Part shown: positions 6,855 through 14,806 of the stretch, in pieces
How positions within the stretch are numbered: position 1 is the stretch's first letter
Layout: every line of letters begins with the position of its first letter
Origin: Rodentibacter genomosp. 1
Lineage (GTDB): Bacteria; Pseudomonadota; Gammaproteobacteria; Enterobacterales; Pasteurellaceae
Direction: 5' to 3'
Assembly: GCF_001999285.1 (NCBI RefSeq)
Contig: NZ_MLHN01000010.1
Location: 30,082 to 94,081 of the forward strand
DNA length: 64,000 nucleotides
The notes under the pieces: model-generated
Told to the model about the DNA's origin: nothing
The model's input: only the letters and a program-made list of their open reading frames with translations
The model's database searches: none
Position numbers and translations under genes: made by a program

Positions 6855-6867
6855 GCCCCTTAAAACG
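6855..6867. repeat. Prophage 13-mer GCCCCTTAAAACG, copy 2
   Basis: Second copy of the 13-mer also found at 1545-1557, same strand. Here it starts a block of TTTTAAAAA-type repeats between the repressor terminator and the prophage end. Confidence 0.5.
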
Positions 6868-7085
6868 CATTTTAAAAACTGTTTAAAAACCACCTAAACA
6901 CCGCCAATTTTTATGCAAATAAAAACCCAATTTTCGCCCATTTTCAACCAATTCCCACCATTTTTATTTTTTGCATAAAATTCCCCACCAAAACCGCCCA
7001 AGCCCCACCACACAAGCCTCAAGCCAATTTTTTCGACCCAAATTTTTTCTTTTTCTCTATGCAAATATTGTCACTACCCCATAAG
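6868..7085. mobile_element. Probable left-end region (transposase-binding sites) of the Mu-like prophage
   Basis: Intergenic DNA with strong strand bias: the plus strand is rich in A, C and T and almost without G from about 6868 to 7060. It contains TATGCAAATA at 6912-6921 and again at 7058-7067, with an inverted TTTTGCATAAAA at 6969-6980. In Mu the transposase-binding att end lies just outside the repressor gene, so the host junction is expected close to 7060-7090. The exact end and the 5-base target duplication cannot be set without the other end, which is outside the window. Confidence 0.5.
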
Positions 7086-7488
7086 GTGTTCTTGTTTATT
7101 TATGGACAAGCAACGCAACTGAGGAAATTGGTAAACTTATGGGAATAGCCAGAAACCTTGCCTGCCATTACAAGTAATTGATTGAATTTTATAGCTTTTT
7201 TAGCATTAGTTTATTAATGCCAATAACTAGTAAATATCTTTTTCAGTTTTGGTGATCCGATTATAAAAGAAACTTGATCTATTAAAACAAGTACACCGAA
7301 TTCTCTTCCCTATAAGGCTTTAACCCTATTTTGATCAACTATCTCTACTACACCAGATTTTTTTATCCTTCTAACAATATAGGAAATATTCTACAAGATG
7401 AGCTCATCTTGTCTGTGTAAAAATTTCTTCTTTGTGAGACTAGAATAAATTTAATAAATCCTAAAGGCTCGCAGAATAAATTGAACTT
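7086..7488. other. Gene-free host segment between prophage end and recQ
   Basis: About 400 bases with no convincing gene. A short frame (about 7086-7175, ending in residues NLACHYK then TAA) looks like a gene remnant but is too short to identify. The only clear structure is a perfect 20-base palindrome at 7393-7412, listed separately. The rest is AT-rich with no recognised site. Confidence 0.5.
7393..7412. repeat. Perfect 20-base palindrome downstream of recQ
   Basis: Arms ACAAGATGAG and CTCATCTTGT form a perfect loop-less palindrome about 77 bases past the recQ stop. No T run follows on either strand, so it is not a standard intrinsic terminator. It could be a protein-binding site or act as an RNA 3' hairpin. 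Confidence 0.55.
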
Positions 7489-9345
7489 TTAGTCTATTTC
7501 AGTCTTTGTCAGGGCTTTCTGGTGTGTTTTAATCAAATTTATAAAAGGTTGGGCAAATCGTTCTAATTTTATTGTGCCCACGCCGTTAATTTGCAGCATT
7601 TCAATATTAGAGGTCGGCATATATTGTGCCATTTCTTGTAGTGTTGCATCATTGAACACGATATAAGGGGGGATATTTTCCTTGTCGGCAATTTGTTTAC
7701 GTAAAAAACGCAGGCGGGAAAAGAGATCTTTGTCGTAATTAACTATCGTGCTTCGTTGTGGGCTGTGAGCAATTTTACTGATTGCGGAAATACGTGGCAT
7801 GGCAAGCTCCAGAGGTACTTCTCCTTTTAGCACAGGTTTGGCATTTTCTGTGAGTTGTAGGGTGGTATTAAACTCTCCGATCACCTGCTGTATAAAGCCT
7901 AAGTGAATCAATTGGCGAATCACCGATTGCCAATGTTCCTTACTTTTATCTTTCCCAATACCATAAACGCTCAGTTTATCGTGTTGACGTTCGAGGAGTT
8001 TTTGATTTTGCATTCCTCGTAATACGCCAATCACATATTGTGCCCCGAAACATTGCCCTACTCGGTAAATAGTGGACATCACTTTTTGCGCATCCACTAA
8101 ACCGTCATATTTTTTCGGTGGATCTAAACAAATATCGCAGTTATTGCAGGGTGTTTGGCGATGTTCACCGAAATAATTAAGTAACACCAAACGACGGCAA
8201 GTTTGGCTTTCGGCAAATTCGCCGATGGCTTCTAGTTTGTGCTGTTCGATTTTCCGTTGAGATGTTTCCGGTTTCTCCAGTAAGATCTTTTGTAACCAAG
8301 CATAATCTGCCGGTTCATAAAATAATACAGCTTCGGCAGGTAAGTCATCCCGTCCCGCACGACCGGTTTCTTGATAGTAAGATTCAATGCTGCGCGGTAA
8401 ATCAAAATGTGCCACGAAACGGACATTGGATTTATTGATTCCCATACCAAAAGCAATGGTTGCGACTACCACTTGCACATTATCGCGTTGAAAATCCTGC
8501 TGTACACGTTCACGTTGTGCCGCTTCCATGCCTGCATGGTAAGCCGCAGCGGATATACCTTTATTACGTAAACTTTCCGCTATCCGTTCGACCTTATTAC
8601 GGCTGTTACAATAAACAATGCCACTTTTGCCTTTTTGAGCCAACACGAAACGGGCAAGTTGCTCCATGGGTTTAAATTTTTCTTCCAGTGTATAGCGAAT
8701 ATTCGGGCGATCGAAGCTACCCACATATTTATACGGATTTTGCAGTTTAAGGTGGGTAAGAATATCTTGCTGTGTTGTGTAATCTGCCGTTGCTGTGAGC
8801 GCCATAATAGGAGCATTCGGAAAGCTGGATTTTAACCCGCCGAGTTGGGTATATTCGGGGCGAAAATCATGTCCCCATTGGGAAATGCAATGTGCCTCAT
8901 CAATGGCGATAAAACTGACTTGGCAATAGGAAATCAGCTGGAAAAAGCTGTTCGTCATCACCTTTTCCGGTGAGATATAAAGGAGTTTAAGCGTCCCAGA
9001 AATCAGCTTATTCTGTACTTGTTGCTGCTGTTCTAATGTTTGGCTGGAATTGAGAAAATCGGCCTCAATACCATTGGCCTGTAACTGATCTACCTGATCT
9101 TTCATTAAGGATATGAGAGGGGAGATCACCAGCGTAATCCCATTAAAACAGAGTGCCGGAATTTGATAACAGAGCGATTTACCATTCCCCGTTGCCATCA
9201 CTACCAGTGAATCTTGTCCATTCAATGCAGCATTGATCACTTCTTCCTGCCCTTTGCGGAAAGATTGATAACCAAATACCGAATTTAGCACGGAAAGTGC
9301 GGTCGGTTTTTCCTGTGTTTTTGGGGAAGGGCGCGCGTGGGACAT
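7489..9345 (-). CDS. recQ: ATP-dependent DNA helicase RecQ
   Basis: A superfamily 2 3'-5' helicase acting in recombinational repair. With start ATG 9345 it is 618 residues, the expected RecQ length; an in-frame extension to 9378 would lie inside cyaY. Helicase motifs run in order: Walker A ATGNGKS (51-57, with Asn where TGGGKS is usual), DEAH (149-152) in IDEAHCISQWGHDFRP, motif IV-VI with FGMGINKSNVRFV and QETGRAGRD. Next come a four-Cys zinc site (TCRRL...CNNCDIC), a winged-helix RQC domain and a C-terminal HRDC domain (about 540-610). The start codon directly follows the cyaY stop (TAATATG), so the two are one coupled operon. Confidence 0.97.
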   Translation of the reverse strand: MSHARPSPKTQEKPTALSVLNSVFGYQSFRKGQEEVINAALNGQDSLVVMATGNGKSLCYQIPALCFNGITLVISPLISLMKDQVDQLQANGIEADFLNSSQTLEQQQQVQNKLISGTLKLLYISPEKVMTNSFFQLISYCQVSFIAIDEAHCISQWGHDFRPEYTQLGGLKSSFPNAPIMALTATADYTTQQDILTHLKLQNPYKYVGSFDRPNIRYTLEEKFKPMEQLARFVLAQKGKSGIVYCNSRNKVERIAESLRNKGISAAAYHAGMEAAQRERVQQDFQRDNVQVVVATIAFGMGINKSNVRFVAHFDLPRSIESYYQETGRAGRDDLPAEAVLFYEPADYAWLQKILLEKPETSQRKIEQHKLEAIGEFAESQTCRRLVLLNYFGEHRQTPCNNCDICLDPPKKYDGLVDAQKVMSTIYRVGQCFGAQYVIGVLRGMQNQKLLERQHDKLSVYGIGKDKSKEHWQSVIRQLIHLGFIQQVIGEFNTTLQLTENAKPVLKGEVPLELAMPRISAISKIAHSPQRSTIVNYDKDLFSRLRFLRKQIADKENIPPYIVFNDATLQEMAQYMPTSNIEMLQINGVGTIKLERFAQPFINLIKTHQKALTKTEID

Positions 9346-9346
9346 A

Positions 9347-9652
9347 TTAGAATTGGATAGCTTCACCGTGTGCAGCACAAGCTTCCGTTAAACTCACCCA
9401 AAAATTTTTACCGTCATTGGAGATCCATTCACCATTTTTGCAGGCAAAATGAAAACCACCTAGTTTGCTGGCAAGCCAAAGTTCAAACAAAGGCTCTTGT
9501 TTGTTGATAACAATTTGTGTGCGATTACCAAAGGTCATAGTAAACACAGCACCTTGAGTTTCACAATCCACATCGGCACCTTGCTCTTCTAATTCTTCTT
9601 CAATTTTTTGCCAAATTTGTTCAATGTTTTGATGAAATTCTGCAACATTCAT
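9347..9652 (-). CDS. cyaY: Frataxin-like iron-binding protein CyaY
   Basis: The 101-residue bacterial frataxin modulates Fe-S cluster assembly on IscS/IscU. The acidic iron-binding first helix is clear (EQIWQKIEEELEEQGADVDCET), followed by the beta-sheet with VFTMTF, QIVINKQEPLFELWLASKLGGFHF, then WISNDGKNFW, matching the family over its whole length. It is first in a two-gene operon with recQ, leftward, and divergent from lptM. The gap to lptM is about 95 bases and would hold both promoters. Confidence 0.95.
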   Translation of the reverse strand: MNVAEFHQNIEQIWQKIEEELEEQGADVDCETQGAVFTMTFGNRTQIVINKQEPLFELWLASKLGGFHFACKNGEWISNDGKNFWVSLTEACAAHGEAIQF

Positions 9653-9748
9653 AAAGTTTTTCCTTTCAAATCTGATAGAATGCGGCAGATTATAAAGCCT
9701 TTTGCCCCCTTGTGAAAGGCGGATTTAACGATGAGTGGGAGAGAAAAA

Positions 9749-9865
9749 ATGAAACAATTATTGTCAATTTTAGTATTAAGTGCAGTTTGTACCTTAGCGA
9801 CAGGTTGTGGTGTAAAAGGCCCATTGTATTTTCCGGAAAAAGAGCAAACCCAACAAAATCCATAA
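9749..9865 (+). CDS. lptM: LPS-assembly lipoprotein LptM (YifL-like)
   Basis: A 38-residue lipoprotein. The signal peptide MKQLLSILVLSAVCTLATGC ends in lipobox ATGC with the lipidated Cys at 20, directly followed by GVKGPLYFP, the hallmark CG[LV]KGPLYFP of LptM/YifL. In E. coli this small protein binds the LptD/LptE translocon and helps LptD disulfide maturation. ATG 9749 has GGGAGAG just upstream; an in-frame ATG at 9731 is less likely. It precedes lysA by 15 bases, the same pairing as in enterobacteria (yifL-dapF) and other Pasteurellaceae (with lysA). Confidence 0.9.
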   Translation: MKQLLSILVLSAVCTLATGCGVKGPLYFPEKEQTQQNP

Positions 9866-9880
9866 TTGGTGAGACATAAT

Positions 9881-11128
9881 ATGAATTTTTTTCAATATCA
9901 AAATAATCAACTCTATGCCGAGCAACTGCCGGTACAACAACTTGCCGAACAGTTCGGTACGCCCCTTTATATCTATTCCCGTGCGACCCTGGAACGTCAT
10001 TGGCATGCGTTTAATGAGGCGTTAGGCTCACATCCCCATTTAATTTGTTTTGCCGTGAAATCTTGCTCTAACATTGGGGTATTAAGTGTTATGGCAAAAT
10101 TAGGTTCAGGTTTTGATATTGTTTCGCAAGGTGAATTGGAACGCGTATTGGTGGCTGGGGGGGATGCTTCGAAGGTCGTTTTTTCCGGTGTCGCAAAATC
10201 CCGAGAAGAGATTATGCGTGCTTTAGAAGTGGGGATTCGTTGTTTCAATGTGGAATCAGTGTCTGAACTTCACCACATCAACCTCATTGCCGGCGAAATG
10301 GGAAAAATTGCACCGATTTCTTTGCGTGTAAACCCTGATGTAGATGCGCACACGCACCCCTATATTTCCACAGGTTTAAAAGAAAATAAATTTGGTGTCA
10401 GCGTGGACGAAGCCCGTGAAGTCTATAAGCTGGCAGCAAGCCTACCGAATGTGAAGATCACGGGGATGGATTGTCATATCGGATCGCAACTCACAGAATT
10501 ACAACCCTTTTTAGATGCGACAGATCGTCTAATTGTGTTAATGGAACAACTCAAACAAGATGGCATTGCCTTGAAACATTTAGACTTAGGCGGCGGTTTA
10601 GGGGTGACTTATACCAATGAAACCCCACCTCATCCCAGCGAGTATGCCAAAGCCTTGTTGGAAAAATTAAAAGATTATCCGGATCTTGAAATTATTCTTG
10701 AACCGGGACGGGCAATCACCGCCAATGCAGGCATTTTGGTGGCAAAAGTCCAATATTTGAAAAGTAACGAAAGCCGAAATTTTGCCATCACAGATACCGG
10801 TATGAACGATATGATTCGCCCTGCATTGTATGAGGCTTATATGGATATTGTGGAAATTGACCGCACTTTAGTACGTGAAAAAGCAGTTTACGATGTGGTC
10901 GGGCCGGTGTGCGAAACCTCGGATTTTTTAGGCAAACAGCGTGAACTTGCCATTGCCGAGGGGGATTATATCGCACTATGTTCTGCTGGCGCTTATGGGG
11001 CGAGTATGTCCTCCAACTACAATTCCCGTCCACGTACAGCCGAAGTGTTAGTGGATGGAGACAAAGCGCATTTAATCCGCCGCCGTGAAAGTTTGCAAGA
11101 ACTTTGGGCGTTGGAATCCATCATTTAA
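9881..11128 (+). CDS. lysA: Diaminopimelate decarboxylase
   Basis: A PLP enzyme that decarboxylates meso-diaminopimelate to L-lysine, the last step of lysine synthesis. ATG 9881 (MNFFQYQNN), with GGTGAG upstream, gives 415 residues. The PLP lysine is K60 in CFAVKSCSN. The TIM-barrel motifs HIGSQ, LDLGGGLGV and EPGRAI are present, as are the substrate motif GPVCETSD with its catalytic Cys and the C-terminal SAGAYGASMSSNYN. An upstream TTG frame extension to 9866 has no support. It shares a convergent terminator with hslR. Confidence 0.98.
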   Translation: MNFFQYQNNQLYAEQLPVQQLAEQFGTPLYIYSRATLERHWHAFNEALGSHPHLICFAVKSCSNIGVLSVMAKLGSGFDIVSQGELERVLVAGGDASKVVFSGVAKSREEIMRALEVGIRCFNVESVSELHHINLIAGEMGKIAPISLRVNPDVDAHTHPYISTGLKENKFGVSVDEAREVYKLAASLPNVKITGMDCHIGSQLTELQPFLDATDRLIVLMEQLKQDGIALKHLDLGGGLGVTYTNETPPHPSEYAKALLEKLKDYPDLEIILEPGRAITANAGILVAKVQYLKSNESRNFAITDTGMNDMIRPALYEAYMDIVEIDRTLVREKAVYDVVGPVCETSDFLGKQRELAIAEGDYIALCSAGAYGASMSSNYNSRPRTAEVLVDGDKAHLIRRRESLQELWALESII

Positions 11129-11146
11129 TATTCTCTTAAAAAAGAA

Positions 11147-11183
11147 AGTACGGTTGAAAAATAACTAGATTTTCAACCGCACT
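11147..11183. terminator. Convergent lysA/hslR terminator built from USS-like arms
   Basis: Arms at 11147-11160 and 11170-11183 pair over 14 bases with one mismatch, and T-rich tails lie on both sides. The right arm holds a perfect minus-strand USS; the left arm has AAGTACGGT, one base off. Confidence 0.8.
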
Positions 11184-11186
11184 TTT

Positions 11187-11573
11187 TTATACCTGATGCT
11201 TAAACTTCAACAAATCCCGACGCTCTTTTTTATTCGGGCGGCGGTCGGGGTGGGGCATTGAAAGGGCGTTATTTTTTCTTGCCCATGTCATTTCTTCCCG
11301 TTTTTTCAAACTTTGATCCGTTTCACGATAAAGCCGCTGTGCTTCGGGCGCGCCACGGCGTTGGTCGCTTAATGCCAGTATCTCTACTTCTTTCTCTTCA
11401 TTGCCTTGGCGTAATTTTAAGATTGCCCCGATTTCCACAATTTTGCTCACTTTTGCGCGTTGTCCGTTGTAATGTACCTTGCCTCCCTCAATCATTGCTT
11501 TGGCAATACTGCGGGTTTTATAGAAACGGGCTGCCCATAACCATTTATCGAGGCGAACGTCTTTTTCTTCCAT
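11187..11573 (-). CDS. hslR: Ribosome-associated heat-shock protein Hsp15
   Basis: A 128-residue S4-domain RNA-binding protein. In E. coli Hsp15 binds 50S subunits that carry stalled nascent chain-tRNA and helps recycle them. The S4 domain opens the protein (VRLDKWLWAARFYKTRSIAKAMIEGGKVHYNGQRAK in residues 6-41), followed by the family's basic tail with SLKKREEMTWARKNN and PDRRPNKKERRDLL. Length fits (E. coli 133). It converges on lysA and is divergent from nudE. Confidence 0.93.
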   Translation of the reverse strand: MEEKDVRLDKWLWAARFYKTRSIAKAMIEGGKVHYNGQRAKVSKIVEIGAILKLRQGNEEKEVEILALSDQRRGAPEAQRLYRETDQSLKKREEMTWARKNNALSMPHPDRRPNKKERRDLLKFKHQV

Positions 11574-11642
11574 TTACGATCTCTCTTTGCTTAATTTGTG
11601 ATACAGTTTGCGCCCATGGTATCACAAAATAAAGGAAAACCT

Positions 11643-12206
11643 ATGATGTCGGATGATCAAACATCGTTGCCGAAAATTTTATCTGCGCATACAGTGGCGA
11701 AATCCCGTTTATTTGAAATTCAGGCGGTTGATTTAGAATTTAGTAACGGTGAAAAGCGAACCTACGAACGTTTTAAACCCGGGTCACATCAGGCTGTGAT
11801 GATTGTGCCGATTGATGGAAATGATCTTTTACTGATTAGAGAATACGCCGTAGGGACGGAACGTTACGAGCTTGGTTTTCCCAAAGGTGGCGTAGATATG
11901 GGGGAAATCCCGCAAGAGGCGGCAAATCGTGAGCTAAAAGAAGAAATTGGCTTGGGTGCAAAACAATTTCATTTTTTGCGTACAGTCATAACCAGTCCGA
12001 GTTATATGCGTAATCCAATGCATATTTTTGTCGCGCAGGATTTTTACCCCTGTAAACTTGAAGGGGATGAGCCCGAACCGTTGGAATTGGTTCGTTTTCC
12101 GCTCTCTAACTTAGATGAATTGATTCGCGATCCTAATTTTAATGAAGCCCGAAATTTGACCGCACTTTATACTTTAAGAGATTATTTGAACTGCCGAGGA
12201 GAATAA
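11643..12206 (+). CDS. nudE: ADP compounds hydrolase NudE (Nudix)
   Basis: A Nudix hydrolase acting on Ap3A, ADP-ribose and NADH in E. coli. The Nudix box is clear: GGVDMGEIPQEAANRELKEE around residues 80-100 (GX5EX7REUXEEXGU). The flanking sequences REYAVGTERYELGFPKGG and NPNFNEARN-type C-terminus match NudE rather than other Nudix proteins. ATG 11643 (MMSDDQTS) is chosen from AAGGAAAACCT upstream; an in-frame ATG lies at 11598. About 187 residues. Confidence 0.92.
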   Translation: MMSDDQTSLPKILSAHTVAKSRLFEIQAVDLEFSNGEKRTYERFKPGSHQAVMIVPIDGNDLLLIREYAVGTERYELGFPKGGVDMGEIPQEAANRELKEEIGLGAKQFHFLRTVITSPSYMRNPMHIFVAQDFYPCKLEGDEPEPLELVRFPLSNLDELIRDPNFNEARNLTALYTLRDYLNCRGE

Positions 12207-12300
12207 ATATTAATAATTTTTCTGATAAAGATATAATTTATTAAATATTTTCTACTTTAATTGAGGAAATATTAAAATAATTCTTGAGTTTTTTAGCATT

Positions 12301-12344
12301 TCTTGGGAAAGTGAACGCCTTGTTATTTAACCCAAGGAAACATT
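12301..12344 (+). promoter_or_regulatory. Possible leader hairpin over the OPT gene ribosome binding site
   Basis: The Shine-Dalgarno AAGGA before the transporter lies in CCCAAGGA (12331-12338). It can pair with CCTTG (12318-12322), or alternatively with TCTTGGG (12301-12307). These pairings exclude each other, so a translational switch is possible, though unproven. Confidence 0.3.
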
Positions 12345-14345
12345 ATGCCTCATTCAAATTTAAAAGAACTCACGTTTCGTGGGATGATTCTCGGGGCGTT
12401 AATTACGGTGATTTTCACTGCATCTAACGTCTATTTAGGATTAAAAGTCGGGATGACTTTTGCTTCTTCCATTCCTGCCGCAGTTATTTCTATGGCGGTG
12501 TTAAAATTCTTTAAAGATTCCAGTATTTTAGAAAATAACATGGTTCAAACTCAGGCTTCCGCAGCCGGTACTTTATCTTCCGTTATTTTCGTTTTGCCGG
12601 GTTTATTAATGATGGGATACTGGAACGATTTTCCATTTTGGCAAACCATGTTGATTTGTGCTTCCGGCGGAACATTAGGAGTATTGTTTACTATTCCATT
12701 ACGCCGTGCGATGGTGGTGAATAGTGATTTACCTTATCCGGAAGGGGTTGCCGCCGCTGAGATTTTAAAGGCGGGAAATCATGATAAAGGTGATACAGGG
12801 GTAAAAGACATTGCGTATGGCGGTGTATTAGCCGGTGTAGTGGCATTTTTAACAAATGGCTTACGTGTGATGGCGGATGGTGCGAGTGCATGGATTCAAA
12901 CCGGTAAAGCCGCTTTCCAATTACCAATGGGCTTCTCTCTTGCGTTGTTAGGTGCCGGTTATTTAATTGGTATCGTCGGCGGGATTGCCATGTTAGTCGG
13001 GTTGGTGCTGACTTGGGGCGTTGCTGTTCCATTCTTTACCATGTCCGGTGATATGCCGACAGATATGAGCTTAATCGATTTTGCCATGAGTACATGGAAA
13101 ACCAAAGTTCGCTTTATTGGTGTGGGCACGATCGGGATTGCCGCAATCTGGACATTATTAGTTTTAATGAAACCTATGGTAGAAGGCATGGCGCATTCAT
13201 TCCGTATGCTGAAAAATGGTCAATCGGAATCGGCTCATCGCATTGATATTGATCTCTCACCAAGAACCATGATTTATATCCTTATTGCAACCGTTGCGTT
13301 GATCGTGATTTCACTCCATCACTTTATTGCAGCTGCGCCTATTTCACCGGAACTTTCTATTTTATTAGTGGTAGTTTGTACCTTCTTAGCGGTATTTATC
13401 GGCTTTTTTGTGGCAGCGGCTTCCGGTTATATGGCGGGATTAGTGGGTTCATCATCTAGTCCGATTTCCGGCATCGGGATTATTTCGGTGATTGTGATTT
13501 CTCTCGTATTGGTTTCTATCGGTAATGCTACGGGGCTATTTGAAACGACAGATGGTCAGAAATTTTTAACCGCACTTACGTTGTTTACTGCGTCCATTGT
13601 ATTAACCACCGCAACGATTTCTAACGATAACTTACAAGATTTAAAAACAGGTCTATTGGTTGAAGCCACACCGTGGCGTCAGCAAGTGGCTTTGATTATC
13701 GGTTGTTTTGTCGGCGCACTGGTGATTGCACCGGTATTGGAAATTTTATATCACGCTTATGGTTTCAGCGGTGCGTTGCCACGTCCGGATATGGATCCAA
13801 CTCAAGCACTTTCCGCACCGCAAGCCACGATTATGACGACCATCTCGCAAGGTATCTTTACTAACCAATTAGAATGGACATACATTTTAACCGGCGTAGG
13901 TTTAGGTGCGGTATTAATTATTATTGATGCCTTCTTGAAAAAGGTGAGTAATAAAACCTTTGCATTACCGGTATTAGCGGTGGGGATTGGTATTTATTTA
14001 CCGCCGTCTATTAATACACCGGTTGTGGTGGGCGCTTTCTTAGCTTGGTTGATTAACCGCCATATTACAAATTATGCGGCACGTACCGGCAATAAACAAA
14101 TCTCAGCTAAAGCGGAACGTTTTGGTACGCTTTTCTCTGCAGGATTAATTGTGGGGGAAAGTTTAATGGGGGTGATTCTTGCCTTTATTATTGCGGCTTC
14201 CGTTACATCCGGCGGTTCTGAAGCTCCACTGGCACTGAACCTTGAAAATTGGGGAAGTATCGGTGAATTGTTAGGCTTAACCGTATTTATTGCCGGAATC
14301 ATCATTTTTGCTTCTCGTGTATTACGTGCGAAAAAATCTGATTAA
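12345..14345 (+). CDS. OPT family oligopeptide transporter
   Basis: A 666-residue inner-membrane protein with about 14-16 hydrophobic segments. The opening ELTFRGMILGALITVIFTASNVYLGLKVGMTFASSIPAAVISMAVL is typical of the OPT superfamily (prokaryotic branch), as are NNMVQTQASAAGTLSSVIFVLPGL and PSPEGVAAAEIL-like LPYPEGVAAAEILKAG. It probably imports small peptides or peptide conjugates by proton symport; exact substrate unknown. It stands alone, with an intrinsic terminator right after it. The upstream 138 bases are very AT-rich and may fold over the ribosome binding site. Confidence 0.9.
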   Translation: MPHSNLKELTFRGMILGALITVIFTASNVYLGLKVGMTFASSIPAAVISMAVLKFFKDSSILENNMVQTQASAAGTLSSVIFVLPGLLMMGYWNDFPFWQTMLICASGGTLGVLFTIPLRRAMVVNSDLPYPEGVAAAEILKAGNHDKGDTGVKDIAYGGVLAGVVAFLTNGLRVMADGASAWIQTGKAAFQLPMGFSLALLGAGYLIGIVGGIAMLVGLVLTWGVAVPFFTMSGDMPTDMSLIDFAMSTWKTKVRFIGVGTIGIAAIWTLLVLMKPMVEGMAHSFRMLKNGQSESAHRIDIDLSPRTMIYILIATVALIVISLHHFIAAAPISPELSILLVVVCTFLAVFIGFFVAAASGYMAGLVGSSSSPISGIGIISVIVISLVLVSIGNATGLFETTDGQKFLTALTLFTASIVLTTATISNDNLQDLKTGLLVEATPWRQQVALIIGCFVGALVIAPVLEILYHAYGFSGALPRPDMDPTQALSAPQATIMTTISQGIFTNQLEWTYILTGVGLGAVLIIIDAFLKKVSNKTFALPVLAVGIGIYLPPSINTPVVVGAFLAWLINRHITNYAARTGNKQISAKAERFGTLFSAGLIVGESLMGVILAFIIAASVTSGGSEAPLALNLENWGSIGELLGLTVFIAGIIIFASRVLRAKKSD

Positions 14346-14362
14346 TCCCTAAAATTCCTTTA

Positions 14363-14396
14363 AAATAGGCTATCTCTTCCGATAGCCTATTTTTTT
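14363..14396 (+). terminator. Terminator of the OPT gene, abutting the next start codon
   Basis: Stem AAATAGGCTATC (14363-14374) / GATAGCCTATTT (14381-14392) with loop TCTTCC and a T run to 14396. The next gene's ATG begins at 14397, directly after the T run. Confidence 0.85.
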
Positions 14397-14777
14397 ATGA
14401 AACCTTATCTTAAAGCATTAATTTTATTTCCTCTTATCTTGCAAGGGTTAGCGACCGCTCTTGTAGAGTTTTTGAATGCGAATGCGGATCCATATTACCA
14501 AACGCCTTTTATCCAAAATTTTCTTGTCGTTTTTATTCTCGTGGCGATTCCCGCTTTTTTGATTAGCCTGATCACCACTAAATTCCGTTATATGCGCTAT
14601 AACATTGCCGCTATTGTACTATGCTCAGCATTAGTGAGTTTTTTTTATTATCTCACCATCATCTCTCTTATTGAGTTTACTATTTCATTCTGGGGAGCTT
14701 TATTGGGTATGTGCTTTATGACATTTTGCACTTTATTTATACTGCCTTGGCTTTTGCCAAAAACAAAATCGTTGTAA
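14397..14777 (+). CDS. Small four-helix membrane protein, tandem paralog 1
   Basis: A 126-residue protein with four predicted membrane segments: ALILFPLILQGLATAL, FLVVFILVAIPAFLISLI, NIAAIVLCSALVSFFYY and the C-terminal GALLGMCFMTFCTLFILPWLL. It shares start and end with the next gene product (MKPY.KALILFPLI.QGL.TAL ... LPWLLPKTKS), so the two are tandem duplicates. No Shine-Dalgarno is present; ATG follows a terminator T tract directly, which is unusual. I do not recognise a named family, and function is unknown. Confidence 0.7.
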   Translation: MKPYLKALILFPLILQGLATALVEFLNANADPYYQTPFIQNFLVVFILVAIPAFLISLITTKFRYMRYNIAAIVLCSALVSFFYYLTIISLIEFTISFWGALLGMCFMTFCTLFILPWLLPKTKSL

Positions 14778-14806
14778 CGGGATTTATTCAAAATGTTGGA
14801 GATTTT

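Noticed and set aside
9866..9880. Upstream TTG start for lysA
   Set aside because: It lies right at the lptM stop, has no suitable ribosome binding site, and ATG 9881 gives the family length.
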